A stretch of DNA of 64,000 nucleotides from Candidatus Gastranaerophilales bacterium (GTDB taxonomy: Bacteria; Cyanobacteriota; Vampirovibrionia; Gastranaerophilales; Gastranaerophilaceae): positions 1 to 64,000 of the forward strand of contig CALUQY010000003.1 of the NCBI GenBank assembly GCA_944323035.1, in the 5' to 3' direction. Each line of letters starts with the position of its first letter. The stretch's first letter is position 1. Below the pieces are notes generated by a model, which did no database searches, was not told where the DNA came from, and was given only the letters and a program-made list of their open reading frames with translations. Positions 8,524-16,773 of the stretch are shown piece by piece. The translations under genes were made by a program, and so were the position numbers.

Positions 8524-8763
8524 TCATGCATCAGGTTTCTGACAAAACTCCGGATTTTCACTGTGTGAACTCAGATATTTTGAGGCGATAACCGCTGCCT
8601 GTACACGGTTTTTTACCTGTAATTTATAAAAAATTGCCTGAACATGCGCTTTGACGGTATGCAGGGTGATATTCAGAATTTTTGCGATTTGTGAATTAGA
8701 ATAACCCGCGCTAATCAGGTGCAGTACCTGTAATTCCCTGGCCGTCAGACTATTACTGTGCAT
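8524..8763 (-). CDS. Stand-alone LuxR-type DNA-binding protein
   Basis: 79 aa, consisting almost wholly of a LuxR/GerE helix-turn-helix: LTARELQVLHLISAGYSNSQIAKILNITLHTVKAHVQ followed by KLQVKNRVQAAVIA. No receiver or ligand domain is present, so it is either a minimal regulator or the isolated output domain of a larger ancestor. The RBS GAGGAGAG precedes the ATG. It ends 66 bp upstream of the prepilin-like gene start, on the same strand, and may regulate it. Its targets are unknown. Confidence 0.85.
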   Translation of the reverse strand: MHSNSLTARELQVLHLISAGYSNSQIAKILNITLHTVKAHVQAIFYKLQVKNRVQAAVIASKYLSSHSENPEFCQKPDA

Positions 8764-8908
8764 TATAACTCTCCTCTTAGAGTATAGAAGTTCTTCTCTT
8801 TATCTAAAATTTTTATTTTATATGTATACATCATTTTATTCCCGAAGATCTTAACGAAACTATTGTCTAAAAAAGTAGCCTTATTGTCTATTAGCCGAAA
8901 GTGTAAGT
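8764..8908. other. Upstream region of the LuxR-type gene, no gene seen
   Basis: A 145-bp AT-rich stretch between the LuxR-type gene and repeat copy B. It presumably holds the promoter of the LuxR-type gene on the minus strand, but I see no convincing -35/-10 pair. Confidence 0.4.
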
Positions 8909-9065
8909 TGTCCGAGAAAGACTCGCGATAAGGAACGTGGCGTGAATGAGTTGCGGAGCAACTCCCGCTCACGCAAGCGAGTCTTTTGAGTGGCGTATTA
9001 GACAGCGAAGTCGCGGGTTGACCTGCGGGAGCAGGGCAAGCAGGCGACGGAGAACTGCTTTTTTT
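8909..9065. repeat. Dispersed intergenic repeat, copy B
   Basis: Begins TGTCCGAGAAAGACTCGCG and ends GGAGAACTGCTTTTTTT. The outer stem is AAAGACTCGCG with GCGAGTCTTT, i.e. A-T where copies A and E have G-C. The inner arm is a simple hairpin, GAGTTGC-GGA-GCAACTC. It lies in tandem with copy C, separated by a terminator. Confidence 0.85.
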
Positions 9066-9084
9066 AATATGGTAAGCGTCGATA

Positions 9085-9121
9085 TAAAAAGCGGGGCTTG
9101 TTTTTTTAAAACAAGCCCCGC
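9085..9121 (-). terminator. Rho-independent terminator of the CMD-cupin operon
   Basis: A perfect 14-bp stem, GCGGGGCTTGTTTT (9091-9104) with AAAACAAGCCCCGC (9108-9121), followed on the minus strand by TTTTTAT. It lies about 180 bp after the stop of the CMD gene at 9302 and beyond repeat copy C, so the operon mRNA should include copy C in antisense orientation. Confidence 0.8.
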
Positions 9122-9139
9122 CCTGAACATTATGTAAAA

Positions 9140-9297
9140 TGTCCGAGAAAGACTCGCGATAAGGAACGTGAGCGTGAATGAGTTGCAGAGCAACTCCCGC
9201 TCACGCAAGCGAGTCTTTTGAGTGGCGTATTAGACAGCGAAGTCACGGGTTGCCCTGCGGGAGCAGGGCAAGCAGGTGGCGGAGAACTGCTTTTTTA
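9140..9297. repeat. Dispersed intergenic repeat, copy C
   Basis: Nearly the same as copy B, with the outer stem AAAGACTCGCG / GCGAGTCTTT and inner hairpin GAGTTGC-AGA-GCAACTC. It ends 4 bp before the 3' end of the minus-strand CMD gene. The B-C tandem may reflect a local duplication. Confidence 0.85.
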
Positions 9298-9301
9298 TTT
9301 T

Positions 9302-10153
9302 TTATTCAGGCATTTCTGTTTTCAGAGTTTTGAGTGCTGCAATAGCGTTTGGGAAGCCGGTGTATGGCATCACCTGAATTATTGCGGCAGCAATTGTTTC
9401 CGGCGAATTACCGGCTTTTATATTCCCACGGATGTGGCTTTTGAGGGTTTGGGTGTTGCCGGTTGTAACGAGTAGTCCGACAATCAGCAGTTCGCGGGTT
9501 TTTACATCAAGTCCTTTTCTTGTATAAAAATCGCCGAAACATATTTCTGTGAGCATTCTTGCGACATCTGCCCCCATATCTTCAGGCAAGCCGGAGAGAG
9601 CTTCTTTTATTTCATCTCCGTAAAGCGGATTCTGGATTGCAAAACCGTCACTAAATCGGGTTTCTTCGGTGGTTGTGGTTGTATCTTCAAGCGGAAGTTG
9701 TATTCCGCGTTCTTTAAATACTTCGTTCATAACTCCTATCGCGTTTAAAGTTTTTGGAAAACCTATGAACGGAGCGCACTGATAAATGGCTTCTCTAAGC
9801 TCAATCGGGCTGACACCGACATTGAGTGCAGCATTTGTATGTGCTTTCAGCTGCGGCAGAGCCTGCTGGGTCGCAAGAGAAACAACGGTTAACATTTCTC
9901 TTGTTTTTTTATCCAGATTGCCTATAGTGAAAACTTCTCCGAAAATAGATTTTTGCAGTATTGCCATAAATTCAGCGTCAGTGCCGGTTTTTACCAGCGC
10001 TTCGCCGCCAAAGAGTTCGGAATAATTTTTTTTACAGATTTCTGTTCTTGTCATTGTGTTTGTGTCCTCTGCTGTTTGAGTATTTGCAAAAGTGCTGCCC
10101 TGAACACAAAAAATCAGGGCTGCTGCAAATAGAATTTTACTTATATTGTTCAT
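9302..10153 (-). CDS. Secreted protein with two carboxymuconolactone-decarboxylase-like domains
   Basis: 283 aa. A signal peptide (MNNISKILFAAALIFCVQGSTFA) is followed by two CMD/AhpD-like repeats: KAHTNAALNVGVSPIELREAIYQCAPFIGFPKTL and KSHIRGNIKAGNSPETIAAAIIQVMPYTGFPNAI. The first keeps a single Cys and the second has none, so thiol peroxidase activity of the AhpD CxxC type is unlikely. It overlaps the cupin gene by 17 nt and is the last gene of the four-gene operon. Such CMD-cupin-hydrolase-flavoprotein clusters recur in gut bacteria. The substrate is not known. Confidence 0.82.
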   Translation of the reverse strand: MNNISKILFAAALIFCVQGSTFANTQTAEDTNTMTRTEICKKNYSELFGGEALVKTGTDAEFMAILQKSIFGEVFTIGNLDKKTREMLTVVSLATQQALPQLKAHTNAALNVGVSPIELREAIYQCAPFIGFPKTLNAIGVMNEVFKERGIQLPLEDTTTTTEETRFSDGFAIQNPLYGDEIKEALSGLPEDMGADVARMLTEICFGDFYTRKGLDVKTRELLIVGLLVTTGNTQTLKSHIRGNIKAGNSPETIAAAIIQVMPYTGFPNAIAALKTLKTEMPE

Positions 10154-10589
10154 CTGTCACCGCCTCAAGCCATGTGGTTGAGTTGTTTGGAAGGTTTGGC
10201 TCAATTGAGATGTGTGCGAATTCGCTGTCCGGCGCTGCACCGTGCCAGTGTTCAACATTTGGCGGAATTTTTACAACATCGCCGGCTTTTAGAATTTGGA
10301 TTTCTTTGCCTTTTTCCTGATATCTGCCTTCACCGGCTGTTACAAGCAGGATTTGACCGCCGGAGTGTTTGTGCCAGTTGGTTCTTGCTCCTTTTTCAAA
10401 CGTCACGTTGCCGATAGAGGAGTTGAAAACTTCATCTTTTGCAACAAGACGGTTAAGGTGTGTTGTTCCGGTAAAATATTGGCTGTATGGATTTATTTCG
10501 CCTTTTGCGAACGGTTGGTTAAGTTCACCTGCCATAGTCAGTGTTCCTCCTGTTATTAAAAGTGTTAATAGCAATAGTATTTTTTTCAT
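10137..10589 (-). CDS. Secreted cupin-domain protein
   Basis: 150 aa with a signal peptide (MKKILLLLTLLITGGTLTMA). The cupin metal motifs are present: NWHKHSGGQILLVTAGEGRYQEKG (first, H-x-H with a later E/Q) and GDVVKIPPNVEHWHGA (second, with H). This fits a small periplasmic single-domain cupin. It shares one base with the upstream hydrolase gene and overlaps the CMD gene by 17 nt, so co-translation is likely. The reaction is unknown. It may act on a compound also handled by the hydrolase and reductase. Confidence 0.85.
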   Translation of the reverse strand: MKKILLLLTLLITGGTLTMAGELNQPFAKGEINPYSQYFTGTTHLNRLVAKDEVFNSSIGNVTFEKGARTNWHKHSGGQILLVTAGEGRYQEKGKEIQILKAGDVVKIPPNVEHWHGAAPDSEFAHISIEPNLPNNSTTWLEAVTDEQYK

Positions 10590-11614
10590 TATTTAGCCTC
10601 CTTGAGAGAAGTCAAGAAGAATGCTTCGATTTTATCAAACGGGATTTTTTCGAGGTTGTCGTATAAATCCACGTGGTTGGCAGCCGGAACTATGTAGAGT
10701 TCTTTATTTTCGCCTTTGAGCTTTTTGAATGCATCTTCGCTAAAGTAGCGGCTGTGTGCGTTTTCGCCGTGAATCATCAGGACTGCGTTTCTGATTTCGC
10801 TGCTGTATGCAAGAATTGGCATATTGATCAGGGAAAGAGATGCCGTTGTGTTCCAGTTCCCGTTAGAGTTGATTGAGCGTTTATGGAAGCCGCGCTGTGT
10901 TTTGTAATATCCCCAGTAGTCCTGTACAAATTGAGGTTCGCTGCCGGTAAGTTTTTCCGGAAGTCCAGGCGCCTTTGCGTAAGTTCCGTTTTTAAAGTCC
11001 TCGGTTCTTTGTTTGTTAAGTTGTTCTTTTAGTTCATAGCGTGCGTTTTCGTCCATTGAATCAAAGTAACCGTTTGCCGTAACTCTTGTCATATCGTACA
11101 TTGTGACAGTAACGGTTCCTTTAATTCTTGTATCAATTGCCGCAGCGTTCAGACCGAAACCGCCGAAGCCGCAAATCCCGATAATACCTATTCTTTCAGG
11201 ATTAACATCTTTTTGGTTGCTTAGAAAATCTACTGCTGCGCTGAAATCTTCCGTATTAATTTCCGGAGAGGAAACATTGCGCGGCTCACCGCTGCTTTCG
11301 CCGGTATATGAAGGGTCAAATGCAAGCGTTACAAACCCTCTTTCTGCCATTTTCTGTGCATAAAGTCCGGATGCTTGTTCTTTTACTGCGCCAAACGGCC
11401 CGCTTACGGCAATCGCCGCCATTTTGCCTTCCGGTTTGACTTTTGGTGTATATAAATCCCCGACAAGCGTTATTCCGTATCTGTTTTTGAAACTTACTTT
11501 TTTTACATCAACATTGTCGCTTTTAGGGAAGGTTTTATCCCAATCTGCTGCCATAACCGCACCCCCTGTTATTAATAAAAATGCTGCAAAACAAACTAAT
11601 AATTTTTTTAACAT
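10589..11614 (-). CDS. Secreted alpha/beta hydrolase with Cys nucleophile
   Basis: 341 aa with a signal peptide (MLKKLLVCFAAFLLITGGAVMA). The alpha/beta hydrolase core shows GFVTLAFDPSYTGESSG (oxyanion region), the elbow GIIGICGFGGFG where Cys (near residue 148) replaces Ser, MIHGENAHSRYF, and a late His in AANHVDLYDN. A Cys nucleophile is known from dienelactone-hydrolase relatives and from similar gut proteins. It lies between the flavodoxin-like gene (4 bp gap) and the cupin gene (1-nt overlap). The substrate is unknown. Confidence 0.85.
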   Translation of the reverse strand: MLKKLLVCFAAFLLITGGAVMAADWDKTFPKSDNVDVKKVSFKNRYGITLVGDLYTPKVKPEGKMAAIAVSGPFGAVKEQASGLYAQKMAERGFVTLAFDPSYTGESSGEPRNVSSPEINTEDFSAAVDFLSNQKDVNPERIGIIGICGFGGFGLNAAAIDTRIKGTVTVTMYDMTRVTANGYFDSMDENARYELKEQLNKQRTEDFKNGTYAKAPGLPEKLTGSEPQFVQDYWGYYKTQRGFHKRSINSNGNWNTTASLSLINMPILAYSSEIRNAVLMIHGENAHSRYFSEDAFKKLKGENKELYIVPAANHVDLYDNLEKIPFDKIEAFFLTSLKEAK

Positions 11615-11617
11615 ATT

Positions 11618-12157
11618 TTATACTCCCTTGCCTGCATCATAGGCTTTTTGCATTGCCGGATTATTTTGTATATCTCCGACAGCTTCCGCGCCGGCGCCGA
11701 GGATAACACCTTTTAGCTGCGCTTTTTCAAAGCACATAACCCAGCCTTGAATCCCGTTTGCCGCAATATCTGCCGCGTGCGGGTCGGTGTCTGCCGCTGT
11801 TGCAAGAAAATAGATATCTCTGAATTTGTAATCAGAAGAAAACAACGGATTGCCTCTGTCAAGCAGGGTTTTAAGCTGACCTGACATTTCATAGTAGTAG
11901 ATAGGGCTTGCAAAAGCAATAACATCAGCTCTTTCCATTTTTTCTACAATGGCATTTGAATCGTCTTTGATTACACAGCTGCCAAGTTTCTGGCAGGCAA
12001 GACAGCCTTTGCAGAATTTGATTTCTTTGTCTTGAAGTGAAATAAATTCTACATTATTGCCGCTTTCTTGTGCTCCTTTTGCAAATTCCCGTGCCAGAAC
12101 TTCGGAATTGCCGTTTTTTCTGAGTGTAGATGAAATAATCAGTACGTTTTTGCTCAT
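11618..12157 (-). CDS. Flavodoxin-like NAD(P)H-dependent FMN reductase
   Basis: 179 aa. It begins NVLIISSTLRKNGNSEVLAREF (FMN phosphate-binding loop), then KFCKGCLACQKLGSCVIKDD, a Cys cluster seen in iron-sulfur flavoproteins and related reductases, then DVIAFASPIYYYEMSGQLKTLLDR. There is no signal peptide, so it is cytoplasmic, unlike the three genes downstream. It is the first gene of the operon, with GGAG upstream of the ATG. It may supply electrons for a detoxification reaction. Confidence 0.87.
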   Translation of the reverse strand: MSKNVLIISSTLRKNGNSEVLAREFAKGAQESGNNVEFISLQDKEIKFCKGCLACQKLGSCVIKDDSNAIVEKMERADVIAFASPIYYYEMSGQLKTLLDRGNPLFSSDYKFRDIYFLATAADTDPHAADIAANGIQGWVMCFEKAQLKGVILGAGAEAVGDIQNNPAMQKAYDAGKGV

Positions 12158-12247
12158 TTGACTCTCCTTTATCTTTTTATTATTTACTATATTGCAGAAA
12201 ATAGCAAATACTTATAATGTATCGGGAATTATGCCTTTTGGGCATAA

Positions 12248-13630
12248 TTACAGGTTTTCATCATTAATTTTATATAAATCAACGCCGCCGGCTGCTTTGT
12301 AGAGGCTTATAGTCGAAATTATCGAGTTTATTTTGTCGGAAACCTCTTCTTTTTTGACCATAAGATATGCTTCTTTTGCGTATAGAACATCAAGTTCGCT
12401 TGCCGAACCTATCGTATTTTTATCTTTTATAAGATTGTATGTTTTATTTTGAAGTTTTAGGCGGTTTTTGCATTCTTCATAATTATCCATAGCGGTTTTG
12501 TATTCCACAAGGCCGGAGTTTAAATCGCGTATGCTTTCAAGAATGGTTTTCTGGTAACTGTTCAGGGCTTCCTGATATTCATACTTTCTTAACTTTAAAA
12601 GCGCAATTTTTCTGCCGCCGGAGAAAAGGTCAATTGAGGGCAGAATTCCCGCGTTAAACAACTGGGAAACAGAGTTAAACAGGGTATCAAGGTGGTATGC
12701 GTTTAAACCGATTTGACCAAAGATAATGAAATTTGGCAGGAATTCGCGTCTTGCAACTTTTACATCAAAGCCGATGCGTTTGATGTTGGCTTCTTCCTGC
12801 AGAAAATCCGGTCTGTTTTCAATAACTGCGGTAGAATATTTAGAAGGAATTCCCTCCAGCAGATTGACTTTTTCGTAGTCATTGCGCGCGATTTCCGCTT
12901 GCGAATCCGATAGATAAACCCGAAGGCTCTCTATTAAAGTTTCCTGTGTTTTGAGGTGTCTGTTTCTTTCTTCTCTCAATGTCGTGAGCATTCTCTGTTC
13001 TGCAAGAAGTTCATTGATAGAGCAAAGACCTGTTGAATATTTGTCCTGCGTTTTCTCGACAATGGCTTCCTGTGTTTTGATGAGTTCGTTTTGCAGCGAT
13101 AAGAATTCGTCTGTCTTAATCAGGTTGAAATAGTCTGCCGCAAAGCTTGATGTCAGCGAAATATAAGTTGCCCTCTGCGCTTGTTTTATTATTTCCAGTT
13201 GTTGTTTGGCGCTTTTTGTTTTTAACCTGTTTTTGCCCCAGATGTCAATTTCATAGCCCATTGTTATTGGCAGGTAATAACGATACTGCGCGTAGCTTGG
13301 AATTCGCATGGAACCATATTGCTGCATTGAGGATTGCAATGTTCTGCTGAGTTCTCCGGATAATCCAAGGCTCGGAAGTTCGTTTGCGAACTGCATTTTC
13401 ACCATTTTTTCGTTTTCTTCAACTCTCAGCGCCGCGTTTTTTAAATCGTAATTACGGTCATATAACTTTTTCAGGTTTTCTGTCAGGTAATTGTCGTTAT
13501 ATTTTTCCCACCATTGAAGATTTAAATAATCAATCGTTTGTAATGGTGCTGTATTTTTTTCTTTTTTAGCAGCAAATGTCGGGGTAATTGTTAATGTAAT
13601 TAAAAATAAAATTATAAAAATTTTTTTCAT
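12248..13630 (-). CDS. TolC/NodT-family outer-membrane efflux protein
   Basis: 460 aa with a signal peptide (MKKIFIILFLITLTITPTFA). Two TolC-like halves of long helices are visible: LKKLYDRNYDLKNAALRVEENEKMV and RPDFLQEEANIKRIGFDVKVARREFLPNF, the usual OEP repeat with RPDL-type signature. It should form the outer-membrane channel for the divergent EmrA/EmrB-like pump. There is no lipobox. The gene starts 76 bp from the marR gene across a shared operator. The 3' end overlaps a small AT-rich hairpin at about 12226-12250. Confidence 0.88.
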   Translation of the reverse strand: MKKIFIILFLITLTITPTFAAKKEKNTAPLQTIDYLNLQWWEKYNDNYLTENLKKLYDRNYDLKNAALRVEENEKMVKMQFANELPSLGLSGELSRTLQSSMQQYGSMRIPSYAQYRYYLPITMGYEIDIWGKNRLKTKSAKQQLEIIKQAQRATYISLTSSFAADYFNLIKTDEFLSLQNELIKTQEAIVEKTQDKYSTGLCSINELLAEQRMLTTLREERNRHLKTQETLIESLRVYLSDSQAEIARNDYEKVNLLEGIPSKYSTAVIENRPDFLQEEANIKRIGFDVKVARREFLPNFIIFGQIGLNAYHLDTLFNSVSQLFNAGILPSIDLFSGGRKIALLKLRKYEYQEALNSYQKTILESIRDLNSGLVEYKTAMDNYEECKNRLKLQNKTYNLIKDKNTIGSASELDVLYAKEAYLMVKKEEVSDKINSIISTISLYKAAGGVDLYKINDENL

Positions 13631-13649
13631 ACCATGCTTCCTATAAAAA

Positions 13650-13679
13650 TTTCTTGTGCTATAATTACATCACAAGAAA
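13650..13679. promoter_or_regulatory. MarR-type operator overlapping an extended -10 promoter
   Basis: The inverted repeat TTTCTTGTG (13650-13658) / CACAAGAAA (13671-13679) encloses an extended -10, TGCTATAAT (TATAAT at 13660-13665), for the marR-emrAB direction. Binding of MarR here would block that promoter and could affect the divergent tolC gene. No clear -35 is present, as expected with an extended -10. Confidence 0.75.
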
Positions 13680-13705
13680 AAAAGTATATCAAGTGAGTAT
13701 GAAAA

Positions 13706-14164
13706 ATGTATAGAGAATATTTGAAAGGACGTATAGGTGCATTAATTTATATTACGGGTACGCTGGTAAGAGGGCTTTCCACGCAGACTTTTGCAGAGAA
13801 AAAGTTTGATCTTACACCGGATCAGTATGTAATATTAAACCTTCTCCTTGAAAATGATGAAATTATGTGCCAGCGCCAGCTTGCGGAAATTACCTTTAAA
13901 GACAGGGCAAATATGGCAAGGATAATTGAAATTATGCACCGGAAAGGACTTGTTGAAAAAATTCCGGACTCTAACGGCAGAAAAATATTTAAGCTTGTCG
14001 TGACTGAAAAAGGCAAAGCAGCGAGAGATATGGTATTCCCGACTGATATTGATTTAAGAAAAATTATCACCGCAGATATTCCGGAAGAGGATCTGGCAGT
14101 TACTTTTAGCACACTTGAAAAAATGAATTTTAATGTAAGAGATAAAGTTAAATTACAAATATAA
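13706..14164 (+). CDS. MarR-family transcriptional regulator
   Basis: 152 aa. The winged helix is visible as FDLTPDQYVILNLLLENDEIMCQRQLAEITFKDRANMARIIEIMHRKGLVEKIPDSNGRKIFKLVVTEKG, i.e. recognition helix followed by a wing with DxNGRKIF. It is most likely a drug- or phenolic-responsive repressor of its own operon (emrA- and emrB-like genes follow at 14 bp and 1-nt overlap) and perhaps of divergent tolC through the operator at 13650-13679. Confidence 0.9.
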   Translation: MYREYLKGRIGALIYITGTLVRGLSTQTFAEKKFDLTPDQYVILNLLLENDEIMCQRQLAEITFKDRANMARIIEIMHRKGLVEKIPDSNGRKIFKLVVTEKGKAARDMVFPTDIDLRKIITADIPEEDLAVTFSTLEKMNFNVRDKVKLQI

Positions 14165-14178
14165 AAGGAGATACCACC

Positions 14179-15159
14179 GTGGAAGAAAATAAAGCCGAAG
14201 ATATAACAGAGGTAGAAGATACCCGCCCCGAATATACAAAAAAGAGAGTTCTTGTTCCGAGTATAACAGCGGTAATATTCCTTATTTGCGGGATATTTTA
14301 TTCCGTCCATGCAGTCTATTATAAATCAACGGACGATGCTTTTATTGAAGGGCATGTAATAACAATAGCCCCGCGTGTGGCAGGGCCTGTTTTAAAATTG
14401 AATATCGAAGATAATCAGGATGTAAAAAAAGGGGATTTGCTCCTTGAAATTGACCCTAATGATTATGATGCGAAACTAAGAGAAACAAGAGCAAAACTTG
14501 AAGAAGCTAAAGCCGCGCTTGTTAATACGGAAAATCAGGTTACAAAAACTTTATCGGATCTTGATTTTGCACAGGCTGATTTTGACAGATATTCGCAAAT
14601 GTATGCAAAAGGGATTTCGTCCAAACAGGATTACGATTCCAGCCTGAATAAGCTTACCGCTGCACAATCAAACAACAAATCCGCAAAAGCCCGATACGAT
14701 GAAATTAATGCTTCAATAAAGCGGCTTGAAGCAGAAGTCGAACAGGATGAATTAAACCTGTCATATACAAAAATATATGCGCCGTCTGACGGTAAAATAA
14801 CAAACCGTTCCGTTGAACAGGGAAATTATGTTCAGGTCGCACAGCCAATGTTTGCAATAGTTCCTGAACAAATGTGGATTGTTGCCAATTTTAAGGAAAC
14901 GCAGCTTGCCAATATGAAGCCCGGTCAGCCTGTTAAAATAAAAATTGATACCTATGGCGGCAAAAAGTTTAACGGTGAAGTTGACAGCATTCAGCGTTCT
15001 ACAGGGGCAAGGGCAAGTCTTTTCCCGCCGGAAAATGCAGTCGGCAGCTATGTAAAAATTGTTCAACGGGTTCCGGTGAAAATTGTATTTAAGGAGGATA
15101 TTACACAATACAATATCGTTCCCGGCATGTCAGTAGTTCCGGAGGTAAAAGTTAAGTAA
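14179..15159 (+). CDS. EmrA/HlyD-family membrane-fusion protein
   Basis: 326 aa from a GTG start with AAGGAG upstream. One N-terminal membrane helix (VPSITAVIFLICGIFYSVHAV) is followed by STDDAFIEGHVITIAPRVAGPV (biotinyl-lipoyl half), a helical hairpin with coiled coil (about residues 90-190) and YAPSDGKITNRSVEQGNYV (second lipoyl half), then a beta-barrel. It bridges the inner-membrane pump to the TolC channel. It overlaps the pump gene by one base. Confidence 0.9.
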   Translation: MEENKAEDITEVEDTRPEYTKKRVLVPSITAVIFLICGIFYSVHAVYYKSTDDAFIEGHVITIAPRVAGPVLKLNIEDNQDVKKGDLLLEIDPNDYDAKLRETRAKLEEAKAALVNTENQVTKTLSDLDFAQADFDRYSQMYAKGISSKQDYDSSLNKLTAAQSNNKSAKARYDEINASIKRLEAEVEQDELNLSYTKIYAPSDGKITNRSVEQGNYVQVAQPMFAIVPEQMWIVANFKETQLANMKPGQPVKIKIDTYGGKKFNGEVDSIQRSTGARASLFPPENAVGSYVKIVQRVPVKIVFKEDITQYNIVPGMSVVPEVKVK

Positions 15160-16703
15160 TGACAAAAGTCGTTTACAAACATCATCCGGCACCTTTATGG
15201 CTGGTGGCATTTTCGATACTTTTGCCGACATCATTTTCCTGTCTTGCGACATCTGCTACAAACGTTGCTATTCCGCATATATCAGGATATTTTGGATCGA
15301 CTATTGATGAGGCAAACTGGATTATCACATCTTATATGATAGCAAACGCATGTCTAATCTTGATGTCGGGCTGGCTTGAAAATTTGATGGGACGTAAACG
15401 CTTTTTAAAAGTTTTTATCGGAATTTTTACTCTCGGCTCCTTAATTTGTGCCATTGCACCGAACCTTAATTTAATGGTTCTCGGAAGATTAATTCAAGGG
15501 ATAGGCGGCGGGCCGATGACACCGGTTTCGCAGGCAATATTATTGGCTGCTTTCCCGCCCGAAAAAAGGGGGATTGCAATGAGCTTATACGGAATGGCGG
15601 TAATGGTTTTTGCAATTCTCGGGCCGACATTTGGCGGGTTCATTGTTGATAACGCTGATTGGCAGTGGATTTATCTTGTTAATATTCCGGTCGGAATTCT
15701 TTCAATATCAATGGTTCACGCCAATATTGAAGAACTCGAAACACGAAAACAGGTAACAAAAACAGATTTTCCGGGCATGATAGCGCTTGTGTTGTGGCTG
15801 CTTTCAATGCAGGTGGTTCTGGATAAAGGTCAGCAGTACAACTGGTTTGACTGTGCGTGGATAAGCTGGCTTGCCGGATTTTCCGCCTGTGCGCTTGCAT
15901 TCTTTATTGTCTGGGAAATTGAATGCAAAACCCCGTTGATTAACCTCAGGTTGTTCAAAGACAGAAACTTTTTAATCGGAACGATTTTAAGCCCGTCAAT
16001 TAATATGCTTGTGTTTTCAAGTATAGTTTTAATTCCGCAGTTTTTACAGAATATGATGGGATATACGGCAATTTTAAGCGGTTATGCCCTTGCACCGCGT
16101 ATTATATCGTGTGTGTTGATGATGCTTGTAATCAACCAGTTGATGAAAATTTTTGATAACAGGATTTTAATTGCTATAGGCTTTTTCTTTTTAGGAATTT
16201 CAATCTTGTTTTTTATAAATTTAAATTTGAGCGTGTCATTTATATATATTGCAATTCCGCAGGTGCTGATGGGGGTCGGGGTTATTCTTGTATTTATACC
16301 TGTATCGGCTCTAGTTCTTGGTACTTTGCCGAAATCCGAACTTACAAACGGCTCAAGCCTTCATAATTTGTGCAAAAGTACAATGACAGCTATTATTGCC
16401 TCAGTTGCATCAACCCTTGTTGCGCGTCATGCCCAGATGCACCAGGTGTATCTTGTTGACAATCTTTCAAACTTTAACCTTGTTTTTCAGCACAAATTTG
16501 CATCGCTTTTGAGCACATTTATGTCGAATGCATCAAGCACATTTGCAACAATCAAAACAAATTCTTATATGTACAAATCTCTGCTAACACAATCACGTCT
16601 GATGGCTTATGTGGATGTATTTGCAATATTTGCATTGATTGCTTTCTGCTTAATCCCGCTGGCATTTTTATTCAGGGTAAATACTGGAAAAGTTAAGGCT
16701 TAA
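15159..16703 (+). CDS. EmrB/QacA-type MFS drug:H+ antiporter (DHA2 family)
   Basis: 514 aa with about 14 hydrophobic segments. DHA2 signatures are visible: TNVAIPHISGYFGSTIDEANWIITSYMIA, the motif A-like loop GRKRFLKVFIG, LGRLIQGIGGGPMTPVSQAI and the motif C-like GMAVMVFAILGPTFGG. It is an inner-membrane multidrug pump acting with the upstream EmrA-like protein and the divergent TolC. Substrate range cannot be read from sequence. Confidence 0.9.
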   Translation: MTKVVYKHHPAPLWLVAFSILLPTSFSCLATSATNVAIPHISGYFGSTIDEANWIITSYMIANACLILMSGWLENLMGRKRFLKVFIGIFTLGSLICAIAPNLNLMVLGRLIQGIGGGPMTPVSQAILLAAFPPEKRGIAMSLYGMAVMVFAILGPTFGGFIVDNADWQWIYLVNIPVGILSISMVHANIEELETRKQVTKTDFPGMIALVLWLLSMQVVLDKGQQYNWFDCAWISWLAGFSACALAFFIVWEIECKTPLINLRLFKDRNFLIGTILSPSINMLVFSSIVLIPQFLQNMMGYTAILSGYALAPRIISCVLMMLVINQLMKIFDNRILIAIGFFFLGISILFFINLNLSVSFIYIAIPQVLMGVGVILVFIPVSALVLGTLPKSELTNGSSLHNLCKSTMTAIIASVASTLVARHAQMHQVYLVDNLSNFNLVFQHKFASLLSTFMSNASSTFATIKTNSYMYKSLLTQSRLMAYVDVFAIFALIAFCLIPLAFLFRVNTGKVKA

Positions 16704-16720
16704 CATAGCAAAAATTTTTG

Positions 16721-16749
16721 TTGACAGATTATATAAAAGTATAGACAAT
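16721..16749 (+). promoter_or_regulatory. Sigma-70 promoter for the coiled-coil protein gene
   Basis: TTGACA at 16721-16726 and GACAAT at 16744-16749 are spaced by 17 nt, 25 bp before the ATG at 16774, which has GGAGG upstream. The -35 is consensus and the -10 is weak. Confidence 0.5.
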
Positions 16750-16773
16750 AAAGATAACTCTGGAGGTCAATCT

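Noticed and set aside
8763-8972. 69-codon minus-strand frame upstream of the LuxR-type gene
   Set aside because: It starts within repeat copy B, has no ribosome-binding site, and its sequence is that of repeat plus promoter DNA.
8946-9475. Arg-rich frames such as RQRSRGLTCGSRASRRRRTA in repeat copies A, B and C
   Set aside because: They recur because the repeat recurs. The reading frame is not kept between copies and the changes follow stem pairing, not codons.
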